Below are positions 21,378-33,619 of a DNA stretch of 64,000 nt, piece after piece. The notes under the pieces are model-generated. The model made no database searches and was not told the DNA's origin. It saw only the letters and a program-made list of their open reading frames with translations. Source of the DNA: Seiridium cupressi (lineage: Eukaryota; Ascomycota; Sordariomycetes; Amphisphaeriales; Sporocadaceae); NCBI GenBank assembly GCA_036674765.1, contig JARVKI010000099.1, positions 85,249 through 149,248 of the forward strand. The letters are read 5' to 3'. Position 1 is the first letter of the stretch, and every line of letters starts with the position of its first letter. The position numbers and the translations under genes are program-made.

Positions 21378-24300
21378 GACTACCAGATTTGTGGGCAGAG
21401 ATGGAGGGATATCGTACAAAAGATTAGATAAAAAATCCGCGCCCCCATTAAAGAATGCACGTCATTTTCTCGTTCTTAAAACTGAATTTATAACAAGTTT
21501 AAAAATGTTATTTCTAGAAACTTTTACTTGGTTAAAACGCTGGTGCTGTCTTTTGATGTCATGTACCAGCTTCTATAGCTTCGACACTGGACTCCCATTA
21601 TGAGCATCATTAATGACAAGAACAAAGCAAATTCCGTCCGACATCATAGAAGAGCTCGGCGGAGATTACTTCGGTGACGGGCGTATACTGGCAGCATCGA
21701 AGCGAAACGTCTACATCGATGAGGATACCGCTGACGATCCTCTGGACAGTACCAAAGAAGTTTCCTTCTTTGACAGCATGTGGATGGGTCTGGCGTTTTA
21801 CCTCGAGCTGACTCTAAACCACTAGACCAATGCAGTACTGGGCCTTTATGTCTCAGCTCTGTAGAGATACACCTACCTCACGATAGACCAGTTCGTCCCC
21901 AGCGTGGCAGAGCATGTGATCTATAAGGCCGCCTACTTCATCATCAATAATGGAATCCCGAGTCTCTAGGCCGTCGTGTTTCCAATAATATGAGCTTTTT
22001 CGTGGTAAGCTGGCCTTGGTCCCAAGTTTGGTAGACAATGCTGTGATCTTTGTGAAAAAACATAACATTGAGGTTGTACTAATCTGCTTGCGAAAGCCGT
22101 CATGGACAACAGGAGAATTGATGGTAAACTCCTCATACCTCCTTTAAAGTTGGAGAGTTTACACGTTGGGCACTCTAAGGTAGCGTATCTTGTTTGCCAC
22201 CAGTGTTTCCATGGGGTTCTAGGCGACAAGGCTGTCTTTTTCATCAGGATAAGAAACGTGGAGCGGCAACGAGTCTCAATCGTCTACTGTGAGATGAGTC
22301 AGGGTTTGCTAAAGCGATTGGTGGACCTGAGCCATGATTTCTTTTGATTCGAATCGAGTGGAATTTGACTGTGATTATGTGCCTAAATAGGGGTGAATTT
22401 TGACTGGATATGGCTTTGGGCGATTAATGATGAATAATTACAAGCTGTGTGGGGTCTACTGCGACTCAAAAATATCCTTTTACGCTTTGTTCCTGATCTA
22501 ACGGTAGCTGTAAGACCATCCCCTACCATTGACTCTCGTTATAGGCCGCGGTGAAGTTTGCAGTATTTGCGCTGTGGAATTCGTGTTTCAAGGCCGCTTC
22601 TGCAAGTTCCGAAGTCCTCTTTGCTTTCCAGGCTGTTCCAAATATCAAGAGAGGAGCTTTTTGTACCAGAACCGAGCGCATACGGCTTCACATCAGATTT
22701 GATCGATGAATCAAATTCGTGAAGCACATCTCAATTTTGACCAATTCGTGTTACGGCCGTTTTTCCCCGTTAGGTTGCCCAAGAGATCCATAAGTATCAG
22801 TACTTGGGGGAGGTTACACTCTTTGTAAATTTCGTGTGTTCGATTGGCTGCTACCTGCCAGTTATGGTGTGCATAGCCTGGATGTTTCCCACCAATGTGA
22901 TACTCACATGATCGTGTGTGTGTATGTGATACGTGAAAGATACAGCATCCTGGCAAAGGGCGGGGTCACCGGCCGTTGGGCTTTGTCAGGTTGAGGCTCC
23001 CGCGATGACTTGGGCGTACCTCGTTTTTTTGCCGAGTCTGTCGATCATGTCATATGCTCTATCGTATAGATAAGGCTCGAGAAATTTTGAATACGAGTCT
23101 CTTGCTGCCCAATCTACCGCCTGAATGAGGCTGAGTCTTGATAACGAAAGAAAAGCAACGGTTGTATTTACACAAAACCTAAATTTCCTTTGAAAACATG
23201 ATCCGTAGCACGCTCTAGACCAAGCGTAACATATCAAGGAATAAATTGAATTTGAGCTAGCACTGTGGCGACCTTTGTAATTTACTCGGTTTCAGTTCAT
23301 CTTATTGGAGGCTGGAACATTGTTTTATTTCGCCAAGGTTCCACAAAATTGTCACAATCGAGAATCACACTAGATCCAAGACGTATTGCCACATATTATT
23401 TGCCTAACTAGGAGGCATCTATCGTTAAACAATATGTGCATCCTCTGATGTTGACGTTCGCAGAATAGCCAACCTTATCTGAACTATGATCTTGTGTTAG
23501 TCATTCAGTAATGGTCAGGAAACTATGTGTAATACTATACCTGAGAGTTCAACCAATATTAGTAGCGGCCTGAGTGTTGCCTTTGCATTGCTGAGGCTTA
23601 GTGTTGTCAGGATTTTGCTTGTTTGTGTCTAGATCGTTGGCACCGAACCACTTCTTCCATGGTTGGACCTGATCCGGTAGTGCAGGGGGCGCCGAGTAAC
23701 CTCCCAAATGAGGTATATCTTTCTTACCTTGAGGTGCATCCATTGTTGGCAATCTGGAAAAGGGTGGAACTAAGCAAAAAGCGCGTGAGCTTGGTCTTAC
23801 TTCTGGGAGATTAAAAGCAGAAAGCTTTGGATCCGTCAGAGCTCGAGGAATAGATATCAGGCTGTATCTTGTGTCTGAATAGACCCGCCAGAGAAATGTA
23901 TCCATATCGACCGTGAAATCCCATCTATGGAGGGTGCTGAGGTCAAATTCGCTTGTCAGGCTCCGACAGCCTGTATCGGCGGACTTAGGCAGTGGACGAA
24001 ATCATAGCTGACCATATCTGATTTAAAGTTTTGCGCCCAGGATAGTAGCAGCTTAGCCAATCGACGACGAATCCAAACCGTGGATTTCCAACGCCCCATG
24101 TCGACACATGTCACGCGCTGCTTGCTCATTCAGCCTATTCGTCCAAGCAAACACCTCCTGCTGACGATAATGGATGCACGGCATGATTGAGCATTCCACT
24201 AACTAGTGCCACTAAACCGCCGATCCAGGCGATGCGGTGTCGTACATTCCGTCAAGGCAACATACGACAAATGGCAGTGGCGACAATCCTGCCGTGGAAC

Positions 24301-24474
24301 GAGAAGACAGTTGGGCGCCAGTAACCAAAGAGCTCGCACACTCCGTTCGTACAAGTGCGGCCTGCCCAATTCCTAGTTCAAAGCCCGCTATTCTGCAACG
24401 CAGCGCACTGGGTAGAGAGAAGTGAAAGTCGATGAAAATTACCGCACTTGTCGTACCATCCAACCTATTGCAGT
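21378..24474. other. Long gene-poor stretch
   Basis: About 3.1 kb without a supported gene. A minus-strand frame at 22986-23237 has a segment (SLIQAVDWAARDSYSKFLEPYLYD..) faintly like the F-box leader of fungal ankyrin proteins, but no ankyrin units follow. Another minus frame at 23549-23905 is Pro/Asn-rich and unrecognised. A degenerate minus-strand region at about 21850-22350 has several stops. Confidence 0.4.
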
Positions 24475-25558
24475 ATGCCTGGAAACAAGTTCGTGTCACT
24501 AAGATTTCTCAAGCGTCTAGATGTCTACGAGCGAGAGAAGCCATATTGGCTTTTCGTAGGAAAGCCAAGCATGGTTGAACAGGCCGAGGTCACAAACGTG
24601 CAGCTAGAGACCGTCCATAATGTTCCTGTACACGATGTCAGAAATGACGGAGAGACATACACCCTCGACGAACATGGCTTCCAGTTCGTTACCTATGATC
24701 AGAAACCTGTAGATTTCAACGACGAGGCCTCGATTCGAAAAGTTTATGTTCCGCAGGTGGAAAAGATTATTCACGACCATGTACCACTTGCGCATAGGAT
24801 ACATGTTTTCGATTGGAGGGTGAGTATCACGAAGGCCAAATAAAGATGCACCGGTTTGTTGATAAATTTGAAGATCCGTCGACAAATGAGACCCGAAGAG
24901 ATGGACAGATTGCTTTCTGCAGCTCAGATTCAAGACCGCACCGTGGTTCTTGCACCGTCTGAGACTGTACACACGGGTAATCTCGCCAGTTACATCACCC
25001 AACCTTCGTTGTACTAACGAGTCAGACACTACCGAGTTCAGCCTATTAAAAAGGGTAAGAAGTGAGCTTCCGAATGAAGCCGACGAACTTCTCTCGGGCC
25101 GAGTGCGTATGATCAAGTAAGCCGAGATATTTTGAGTAGGCTTGCACTAACAGCTGACACTGTCTCAGCTTCTGGAGACCACTGTACAGCACCGTCCACG
25201 ACTGGCCACTCCTGGTCTGCGATGGAAGCAAGACACCAAGCGATACTCTCGTGGCCGTCGACCAGGTGGCACGAAACTTTGTTGGTGACATCTATTATGC
25301 TCATTATAGTCCGGTGCTCAACTGGTTCTATTTGAGTTTAATGGGTACCACCGAAGGTGTGTTGTTCAAAAACTGGGACACGGCCAGTGGTGTTCCTTCT
25401 AAACGTAAGTAACCCTTCGACCTTTAATGCATCACTCTACTAAATCCCCAAATGATTGCCTGCACTCTTCCTCGGCCTTACCAACTGAGTCATCACTAAA
25501 GTCTCATAATCCTCGGATGAGTATCGAGTGCAGAGCACTTGTATTCTCCAGGGAATGA
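24475..25558 (+). CDS. CmcJ/AsaB-family oxidoreductase, last splice site damaged
   Basis: Four exons (24475-24819, 24874-24976, 25026-25116 and 25169-25404) join in frame. They show the order of motifs of the fungal CmcJ/AsaB/NvfI-like family: HDVRNDGETYTLDEHGFQ, a YVPQVEKII helix, RIHVFDWRIRRQ, ELLSGRVRMINFWRP, PLLVCDG and NWFYLS. The family includes 2-oxoglutarate-type hydroxylase or desaturase-like proteins often linked to secondary metabolism. The canonical His-Asp substrate/iron region is only partly evident (ETVHTDTTEF). The C-terminal motif RMSIECRALVF is present at about 25515-25550 and ends at TGA 25556-25558. No AG acceptor gives the right phase for it. An exon starting at 25458 would fit perfectly, but the two bases before it are TT. 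The C-terminus may therefore be lost. Confidence 0.75.
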
Positions 25559-25781
25559 CTGGGTAACTCCTCTAAGAACCAGGTAGCAAGTGGTTGCATA
25601 AATAGAGTACTGCTGAGTTGAGAGCATGGTGGATTATTCATTTTATACTAGTTCCCGTGCACCCATGAGCTTGCGATACAACTGTCGACTGATCTTAGCA
25701 GAGGATTCTTTATTTTTTTATTTATTGTTAAGTAGTGTTTTCTTTTATACCTGTTGTTGTTTTGAATTTTCCGAATTCTCG

Positions 25782-28700
25782 TCATTTGTGGTAATATGAA
25801 ACCATAGAATTGTATTCCTCAATTGTATCTTCATCACTTCCTACAGTAGCCACCAATGAATGACGGATTTCTCTGGCTTTCGAAAGAGCCCTTCTCGCTC
25901 CCGTGTCATCTCCGAGCTCTCGCATGATTAAGGATTTCCTGAAGTAAGCTCGCGACATTCTGTCTTCTGCATTCGGAACGCCGTTGAACACTTTGACCGC
26001 CTGTTTGATCTTCATTCTGGACTCTATCATTAGCAGTCTTCGTAATCTAACCTTCCAGAGGCTTACCATACAATGCTTCGTTAAGGCGCCCGAGCCGTTG
26101 AATATGCACAGCTCAACGCATAGTAGCTGACGTCTGAATCATTATTGTCCATGCCCATTACTCTCTCCCTAATCTCTAGCGTCATTTCGTGTATTTCGAG
26201 GCCCTCGCTTACCCTTCCACACGCAAGCAACAGCTCAGCGTACGCGAATCGGAATTGGCTAGTCCGGTAATCTTCGACACCATTTGCTCTTTCTGCCAGA
26301 CTTGCAGCTTCCTTTGCCATGGGAAGTGCTTGATGAAATGAGCCTTTTCCAATCTGCACCTTGCACATGTTGTAGAAGCTGATGGCAAAATCATAGGGAA
26401 TGGAATTTTCATTACCAACTGTTTTTTTCAGTTGTAAAGATTGCTCGAAACACGGAAGGGCATCATCCCACTTTTCAAGAGTCAAACAAGTGACTCCCAT
26501 GTTGTGGTAAGCATTGGAAAGTTGTCGAGTATCGTCGCGTGACGGTCCTTGATGGACTTCCATGTAGAGCTGGCGTATGTGGAGCGCGCGCTTGAAAAGA
26601 TCGGCGCATTCGCCTCGTTTTTCAAGACCTGATTCAGTCATCTTCAAAGCCCCTCTCACAGTAAGCACGTCAGCAAGGAGAGGGTCAACTTCATTTCCTA
26701 AACCTTCTTCACATATACGAAGCGCGTGGGTTGTGAAAGCGGTCGCGTTTCTCGAACCGCGTTCCCACATGTAATATGAGCAGTTGACGAGAATTTCTGG
26801 ATATGCGCGGGGTATTTTCTCGCCAACCTTTCGAATCCATGTGAAGGCATCTTTGAGACTGATGACATGCGGTAACCATAGCTCACAACCACCCCAGTGC
26901 TTACTCATAGTCCCCCCATCCGGTGGCCTCTGGGGGAACTTCTGATTCAGTAAATCTATAGCATCCTGTAGGGCGGCTTGTCGTAAAGGTGGGCTTTGGC
27001 TACTGAGATCATGGAGCACATGTCGCTTTATCACACGATGTATGCGTATAACGTGCCCATATTGAGTCTCAAAGCGCTCGATGAGTCCATTTTTTGTCAA
27101 CATACGAACAGCGTTGTTCCATTCTAGAAAGCCAGAGAGATGTTGCAGGCGAGGAATAGTGGAGCATCCATGTGTCAATAGGGCTTCCTGGATTTCATCA
27201 GTCTGGAAGAACACAAGGACGGCTAGAAGATGGAATCCTTCTCGTGGGAGTTGTTTCAAAGACAAGTCGCAACAAGTGGCAATATTGTTGGCATATTGCA
27301 GAGATTTGGTACTGGCCTTGTCTCTATAAAGGCGCTCTGAGTGGTTTTGGAGGGTGCAGAGAAAGTCAGCTAGGTTACACCGCGTTTGTCGAATATAGCT
27401 GCCCATCTGGCAAAGCGCCAGCGGCATCCCACCAAGTTCATTGGAAATACAACGGGCGAGATGTGGGTTGGTGATGTTGGGCACTGCTAGTCGTAAGAGC
27501 GCAGCTCCTTCGTCTGGTCGAAAGCCTTCAAGCTCAATTTTCGATTCTGCCAATCTATTGGCTACGTCGTCATCTCTGGTTGTGATGATGATAGTGCCAC
27601 TACCTGAATTCGGCCAAAGATCCAGCACGATGCCTGAATCTTCGACATTGTCGAAGACAATCAACCATGGCTCTTCTAGGAACATATAAGCGCAAGTAAG
27701 CGATATCCATTGTACTGACCCACCTGTCTCGGAGAGCCAGTCTCTCGCAAGTTGAACGCTTTTCTCTAGATTGGCCCCGGTCGACTTTTCCGAAGCGATA
27801 GTCCTCCCTACCTGAGCAAAGTCTTGTTGCATGACGATGCTTTCCTCAGAGCGAATCCAGAATATGCCTTTGAAGGCTAGACGTTCCCTGAATATGAACT
27901 CGAGCGCCAGTTGTGTTTTGCCCATGCCTCCAATCGCCCGGATTGCCACTGTCTTGAGCTTCCTCTCCTTGGCCGCAGGTATCCGGCTTGTATAAGCATG
28001 CATCGTTGATAGCTCTTTGGTTCTACCAAAGAAGGCCGGGTTCCGATCCAATGGAACAAGCATCGTAGGCCTCATTAACTTCGTATCGTTGAAAACATTC
28101 GGGATAGCAGCGATGACGTTCTGGTATCGTCTTTCAGCAGCTTCCTCGCGTTCGAAGCCGATCTGGATGTTGGCTGCTCTGGCTTCGCGCTCTAGGTCTG
28201 CGGTACCAGCTTTGAATTGCTCGACTGCATCCTCACAGACCTTGTCTAATGACTGCCAGGTAGTTCTGACCACAATAGCTTGTTTCAGTGAGCTGGTTGC
28301 CTCTGAAATCATGATAAAGATTCATGACTTACTGAAGGATCTTGATCTAAGGAATTTGAAGGCACGCACACAGAACAACACAAAGGTCTCATAGATATCG
28401 ACAAGGCAAAGATGTAGTCGTTCATGTTGTGGGAAAAATCGGGAATAGTCTTCGAAACGTGGCATACACTTTGGAATTTTCTGCAGCATGAAAGCGATAC
28501 GATGGACAACTCCAGTAAACTTGGAAGCGACCTGAAGCTCAGATTGAAAACATAAGACGTCAGGTCGTGATGACAGCCAGGCTTCTACTTACACTGAGAA
28601 CAGCCTGGATACTTCCCCATATGAGGCACGCAATTTCAGGACTGCTTTGGCAACAGGTACCAAGCGCACGATCAAATGTGTTCAGAAAATCGAAAAATGG

Positions 28701-28963
28701 TGAGATTATTGCTTTGACACCGGTCCACTTCTTTGAAAATGCATTGTTTGCTGCCGTGAGGTTCGCGATACACGTTGCGTAGTCGCATGTGCCGAGAAAT
28801 GTCTGAAAATCGACGCCCCCCAACTCCTGCCGCGTTCTAGCAATGGCGGCCGCCCATGCTTGTTGGGGGCTTGACGCCAAAGTTCATTAGCAAAGGTTGA
28901 AATTCCATTTTGAGAATATTGGATTCAGAAAACTTACTTTCCCGGCCGAACCTCGCGAAACAT
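25782..28963 (-). CDS. NLR: DUF7708-like + NB-ARC + TPR, with one frame break
   Basis: Exons are 28963-28938, 28869-28593, 28531-28333, 28302-27724, 27675-26067 and 26023-25782. The N-terminus (residues 1-165) is all-helical and resembles the DUF7708 domain found on fungal STAND proteins (SPEIACLIWGSIQAVLS, FPQHERLHLCLVDIYE). An NB-ARC NTPase follows with a P-loop (AIGGMGKTQLA), Walker B (PWLIVFDNVED), TIIITTRD and GMPLAL. Tetratricopeptide repeats fill the C-terminal 400 residues (DALPCFEQSLQLKK and others). Such receptors act in fungal non-self recognition and programmed cell death. The exons sum to 2,932 nt, one more than a multiple of three. Near 26098-26104 the last TPR jumps frame, and a single surplus base would explain it exactly. 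The real product would be about 976 residues if intact. Confidence 0.85.
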
Positions 28964-29991
28964 GGTAGCACTGGCCTAGTGGAAACTCTACACCCGTGTA
29001 CTATCACAATTTCCTAAAGGCTGGCAATCAAGTTCATAAGTGTTACAGGATAAAGGATACGGCACAACCCTTTGCGTTGGGCCGCGATGCCCAGGGCGGC
29101 ATCCATCGTGAAGGAGCGAATTGTACACCGCCTTTGAGTCGCACGTAGGAAAGCTGACCATATCAATTGATTCGGTGAACACTAGCCGCTTAACGTCAAG
29201 TCGTTTCTTACGCCCCCAGCCTGCATCAAAGATTCCTCTCATACCAGTCAGCTGATCCTTTCATCATCATCGACCAATAAACAATTGCAGAGGACTCGAG
29301 CAATAAATTAGCCGCAGTTCTTCACAGGACCAGAAAGATCAGCGCCCCTTTCTCCTGGAAGCTCCGAGCCTCCAATCACTAATGGTGACGCATTGGTTTT
29401 GGTGGTAGCATCGAGGTAGAAATCTGCGCAACACTAGTAAGACCGGGAATTCCACCGACTAAATTCGATACAAGGTTGGACAGGGCACCCTTTTGAGGAC
29501 ATGGTAGCACGGCAATGGTTTGGTTGAGCTTACCGCAGGCCACGTATGTTCCATGAAAAGGGTGTGAGGCTTTGGTGATCGTCGAAAGGTTTCAACCTTA
29601 CACATAGTTAAATGAGGTTGATGGTTTTATTTGAACAGCTGCTCAATTGGTGGGACACATTTAGCGGATGGCACTCAGTTTACAACCGGTCAGCCGCTGT
29701 GGCGGATTTAAAGACATGTTTGCAGAAAATACTGGTACTTGCATTCCAGATGATGATCAACAATGAAGGCGGTGTTAACAACTCTGGACCCCGGCCAACA
29801 TCCGGGGTGCTTATTCCCACTTTCTTGGTAATTGCCATTGAGCGATGGTCGCCATGTCAAATGACCGTGTGCATCAGTTGCCTCAGCTAGACGTTTTTGT
29901 GATATCTCAAACAATCACGAGATATTGCCGCAGCTGTCATATCTACCGACAGAGTTTTACCGACGAATCTCGCAGACGTCCCTTTTTCATA
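28964..29991. promoter_or_regulatory. Divergent upstream region of NLR and hydrolase
   Basis: About 1 kb between the NLR start (minus) and the beta-lactamase-like start (plus). It holds short frames without recognisable domains. No specific regulator site was recognised. Confidence 0.4.
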
Positions 29992-31653
29992 ATGTTTTTC
30001 AATGCTGTAATAATAATTATTGCTTTTATCGTAGCTCCTGGTCAGCGCAATCTAAACGCCCAGTCATCGCTGTCATCAGATCCCGACGTAGACAGCCTTA
30101 CAAGAAAGCTCCACAATCTTCTACCCCGCATCGAAGCCATCCGGAAGATTGGGGGTACGGCAGGCATGTCGATCGGTGTCATGTACAGGAGCCAAATGGT
30201 GCTAGAGCACAATTTTGGCTACAGCGACTTAGAGAAGGGCGAAGAACCCACTTCAAGCACGATATACCCACTTGGTTCCTTGACGAAAGCATTTGTCGCC
30301 ACAACGATCGCCCAGCTAGTCCATGATGGGCTCCTTTCATGGGATGAACCTGTGACTAGCTACATTCCTGAACTCTCATTCGAAGCGGATGCGTCCCTGG
30401 AATTGACTCTGATAGATTTACTCTCTCATCAGACCGGACTGGCGCGCCTCGATGTCCTCTGGCTCGGCGCAGGCGGCGAAATCATCATCCCCAAGAACTT
30501 TACCGTTACCATGTGCAATTATCCTGCCCCTGTATATCCGCTCCGTACGACGTGGTTATACAATAATTGGATGTATGCATTAGCTTGGGAGGTTGTCGAG
30601 CGAGTAACCGGCTCTAGCCTCGGTGACGTCCTGGCGAAACGCGTGTTCACCAAACTCGCCCTGGACCAAACCACCTTGCTCAAAGCAGACATACAGGCTG
30701 ACAAGGTTGCCTCACCATACCTAGTCCTTGACGACAAAACTCTTGTACGGTCCCCGGACCTTGGTATGACAGACGGAATCCTTATGTCTTCAGCGGGCGG
30801 CATCAGAAGCAACGTCCGGGATATGTTGAAATGGGGCCACAGCATATTGAGTCCATTCCGCGACGGCACAGCCGCCTTGGAACAACTTGATGTCGTTCTG
30901 TCCGGGCATAGCTTCTTGAATAAAACGTCTGGGTTCAACGAACTGTACGGACTTGGATTTGCCAAAGTTACCACACCAGCACAATTTGGCAAAATGGGAT
31001 TTAACCCTAGCTTCCTCGATGATGGCATGCCGGTCATAGGTGCTAACTCTCGGCCGCGACGCGTGTTCTATCACAATGGAGCAATTACTGGTTACAACAA
31101 CTGCTTGATGCTTGTTCCCGAGCTCGAGGCGGTGATTGTTGTGTTGACTAATTCGATTTCTCAAGGAGACGTCGCCGATTGGGCCAGCCAAGCCATTCTC
31201 CAAGTTGTGCTTGAACTGGATTCGCCCATAGATCTTGAGCCTATAGCAGAAAAGGCTGCAGAGAAGTGGAAAAAGACGCACGGAGAGATGGCCAAATCAC
31301 TGGAGAAAGAAAGGATTCCAAACACACGGGAACCAAGTTATCATGAACTGGTAGGGAGGTACTGGCATACTACCCGAGCATTGGCTATCGATGTTTTTGA
31401 GGATAACGGTGATCTCAAGTTCAATATTAACGGCCAAAAAAGCCAGATGCATACGTTAGCTCATTACAATTACGATAGCTTCAGCCTCCTTCCATCGGCA
31501 GATGAACGCGTCCGCCCTGGTCTCTTTCATTACGAGACGGAGGCATACCTTCTACATTTCCAGAAAGACTCAATGGGGCAGTTTGACAGACTCCTCTGGA
31601 AAATCGGCGGTGGATCGTTAGGTGGTGAAGTTTTCAGAAAGCTTGTAAGCTAG
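29992..31653 (+). CDS. Beta-lactamase-family serine hydrolase
   Basis: An intronless 553-residue protein. The ATG at 29992 starts a hydrophobic leader (MFFNAVIIIIAFIVAPG) that could be a signal peptide; an upstream extension of the frame lacks support. The fold is that of class C beta-lactamase/penicillin-binding-like esterases. The nucleophile motif SLTK is at residues 96-99, the Tyr-x-Asn motif YNN at 190-192, and the third motif HNG near 361 in the place of KTG. A C-terminal beta-rich extension (about residues 440-553) is usual in fungal members. Known relatives include esterases, amidases and the metallo-independent hydrolases of secondary metabolism. The substrate is unknown. It is divergent from the NLR across about 1 kb. 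Confidence 0.87.
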   Translation: MFFNAVIIIIAFIVAPGQRNLNAQSSLSSDPDVDSLTRKLHNLLPRIEAIRKIGGTAGMSIGVMYRSQMVLEHNFGYSDLEKGEEPTSSTIYPLGSLTKAFVATTIAQLVHDGLLSWDEPVTSYIPELSFEADASLELTLIDLLSHQTGLARLDVLWLGAGGEIIIPKNFTVTMCNYPAPVYPLRTTWLYNNWMYALAWEVVERVTGSSLGDVLAKRVFTKLALDQTTLLKADIQADKVASPYLVLDDKTLVRSPDLGMTDGILMSSAGGIRSNVRDMLKWGHSILSPFRDGTAALEQLDVVLSGHSFLNKTSGFNELYGLGFAKVTTPAQFGKMGFNPSFLDDGMPVIGANSRPRRVFYHNGAITGYNNCLMLVPELEAVIVVLTNSISQGDVADWASQAILQVVLELDSPIDLEPIAEKAAEKWKKTHGEMAKSLEKERIPNTREPSYHELVGRYWHTTRALAIDVFEDNGDLKFNINGQKSQMHTLAHYNYDSFSLLPSADERVRPGLFHYETEAYLLHFQKDSMGQFDRLLWKIGGGSLGGEVFRKLVS

Positions 31654-32902
31654 TGTACGTTTTGTATTGAAGGCGTAAGGGCTTTACTAGAATATGGTGT
31701 CGCAAGGGACTAAGGCTTTGAGAGCGGAACTGATGGATTAATTGGGCATCAAAGGTGATTAATGTAAATAGGTAATCAGTCTATTGATATGTATATAACG
31801 TGGGGTTCTAGCCTATATTTCAACGATAGAGCGTCAGCTAAGTGGAAGAATAAACCGAGTTTCCATGGCCGAGAATAAACATGCGAATGGACAAACTTGA
31901 AAGGTTCGAATATTCTTTCTCATTAACTACGGCTCGTCTTCTTACAGGCTAATAATGACTTGTCAGGATATGGGTAAATTGCTCTCCATCCGAAACCCAA
32001 CCTCATCGCCGCATCTCTTTTAACCTGGCATGCCAGAAACACAAAATTTTGAGTACGCAGTCACGAGCTACTAACATCACGTTTATACCGAAGACCAGTA
32101 TGTTGTGTTCATTCTCATTAATAAAGATTACTGGAGAAGGGTATTGCGGCTAGCCTGAATGAGACCCCCAATGCTCGCACGGAACTCTTAGCTATATCGC
32201 CAGTCATTGGCTGATAACAGCTTCCGGATTCCGACATTAGCAACGAACGTGATCCGGACGAAACGTAGGGTGGCTACGTTGTATTCCTTTCTATGTCACG
32301 ACAATGAATCGATAGATGCTTAGTAAGCTTTAGCTGTATCGTAGGTCTAAAATTTTGGTCACCAGTGCCATACCTCGAGTAGATGCGATTCCCTGCTATT
32401 CAGTCTAGACAACGTGTGGCACCCTACTTTCGCTAGCATCGTCACCTGTTGCGTAGACCTCTAACATCGCACCGTTAGATAAGTCCACAATTGAGAAAGG
32501 AAAAATCTGTGGATTCTACAGCAGTAGACGTTTGCAGGCTCGAAAGGTGATTACTGCTTAACAATATTTAGCAATATCGTCCTCCCATTACTGTCGCAAC
32601 ACGTCTAGGAGTGGCACTGACGACCCGCATAAGCGAGATATCCAACCACTTTTAATCGGTTGTTACTAACCTAGGAGAAGTGATCAAGAGTTTCAACGCA
32701 ACAGGCCTTGCACAACAGTCTTTCCAAATCTCAACGGGCTTATACTCTTCTTAAAACTCAATAGGCCTCCTCTAATAGAGTTTTGGCATCCCAGTGTTGC
32801 CTTGCGGTATTCCTATTCTTTTCCAACTCAGACTTGGACGCTGAAGGGCAATCGGGTAGAGCTTCACTCGCCAGGACAATTGGACTCGGTCGGTTATAAC
32901 TT
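31654..32902. other. Gene-free spacer
   Basis: About 1.25 kb with no open frame that I can support on either strand. I see no clear repeat structure. Confidence 0.55.
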
Positions 32903-33619
32903 TCAGGTGAAGGGCTGTATAGCCATCATCATAAAAGATATTGCCAGGATCGCCATAGGGCATGAAATAGTCTTCTGGGCTATCCCGTTTAGGGCGAAAC
33001 TCCAGCAGTTATCGCGATTGAAATTATCCGCGTCATTGATCGCAAAGCTCATGAGATTGTAGGGCACTGTACGACAGTCGCCCCCGGTCGCCGATAAGCA
33101 GTCCCAGCCGATCCATGGGAGGATCGGGCCTTCGTCCGACAAACTCTCTGAGATGCAGTCTTCTCCGTTGTAGAAGTTTACCGTCCTAGGACCCTTCCCA
33201 CTAGTTTGCCCTGAGCTGCCTTGCTGTTGGTACCTAACATGAGAATAATTGGCTGATGGACTGTAGTTCTCTTGATCGTATAACACCCAGGCGATTCCCT
33301 GTGTATTTATTGGAGAAGAAGATTGATTCAGCATACCCTGAGTCTGGTTTACACTGAAAAGGTCCTTGACATTGAAGCAGCCGAATGTGAGAGGAATGCT
33401 AGCGGTCGAAAAAGAAATCCCCTTGTTCCCACACGTATTCTCGCTATCTTGGTAGAAAGTTGAAGTGAGGTTGTAACTACAATGTAATTAGAATCGGAGA
33501 ATTATCGTCTGTGTGTTGAATATCTTACCTGTTTTCGCTTATATTTGTTTGTGCATTGATTTGATGCGGCAGGGCCAGCGTGAAAAAAATGCACTAACTA
33601 CAGTTACCCAAAACGACAT
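32903..33619 (-). CDS. Small secreted protein of unknown function, frame break in signal peptide
   Basis: Two exons (33619-33529 and 33476-32903) with a 52 nt GT..AG intron. The mature part is about 190 residues with Asn-x-Ser/Thr sites and several cysteines (SENTCGNKG, LTFGCFNVKD, GEDCISES, GWDCLSATGGDCRT, NRDNCWSFAL), as expected of an extracellular protein. I do not recognise the family. The start at 33619 gives MSFWVTVVSAFF and then leaves the frame inside a run of seven T (plus-strand A at 33583-33589). With eight the reading would continue as a hydrophobic leader ending near LPHQINAQ. The exon lengths sum to 665 nt, one short of a multiple of three. No other ATG lies in the downstream frame before a stop. 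Confidence 0.55.

Noticed and set aside
31903..31915. GGTTCGAAT word resembling a tRNA B box
   Set aside because: No A box at the right distance and no cloverleaf can be drawn. The same holds for a similar word near 62727.
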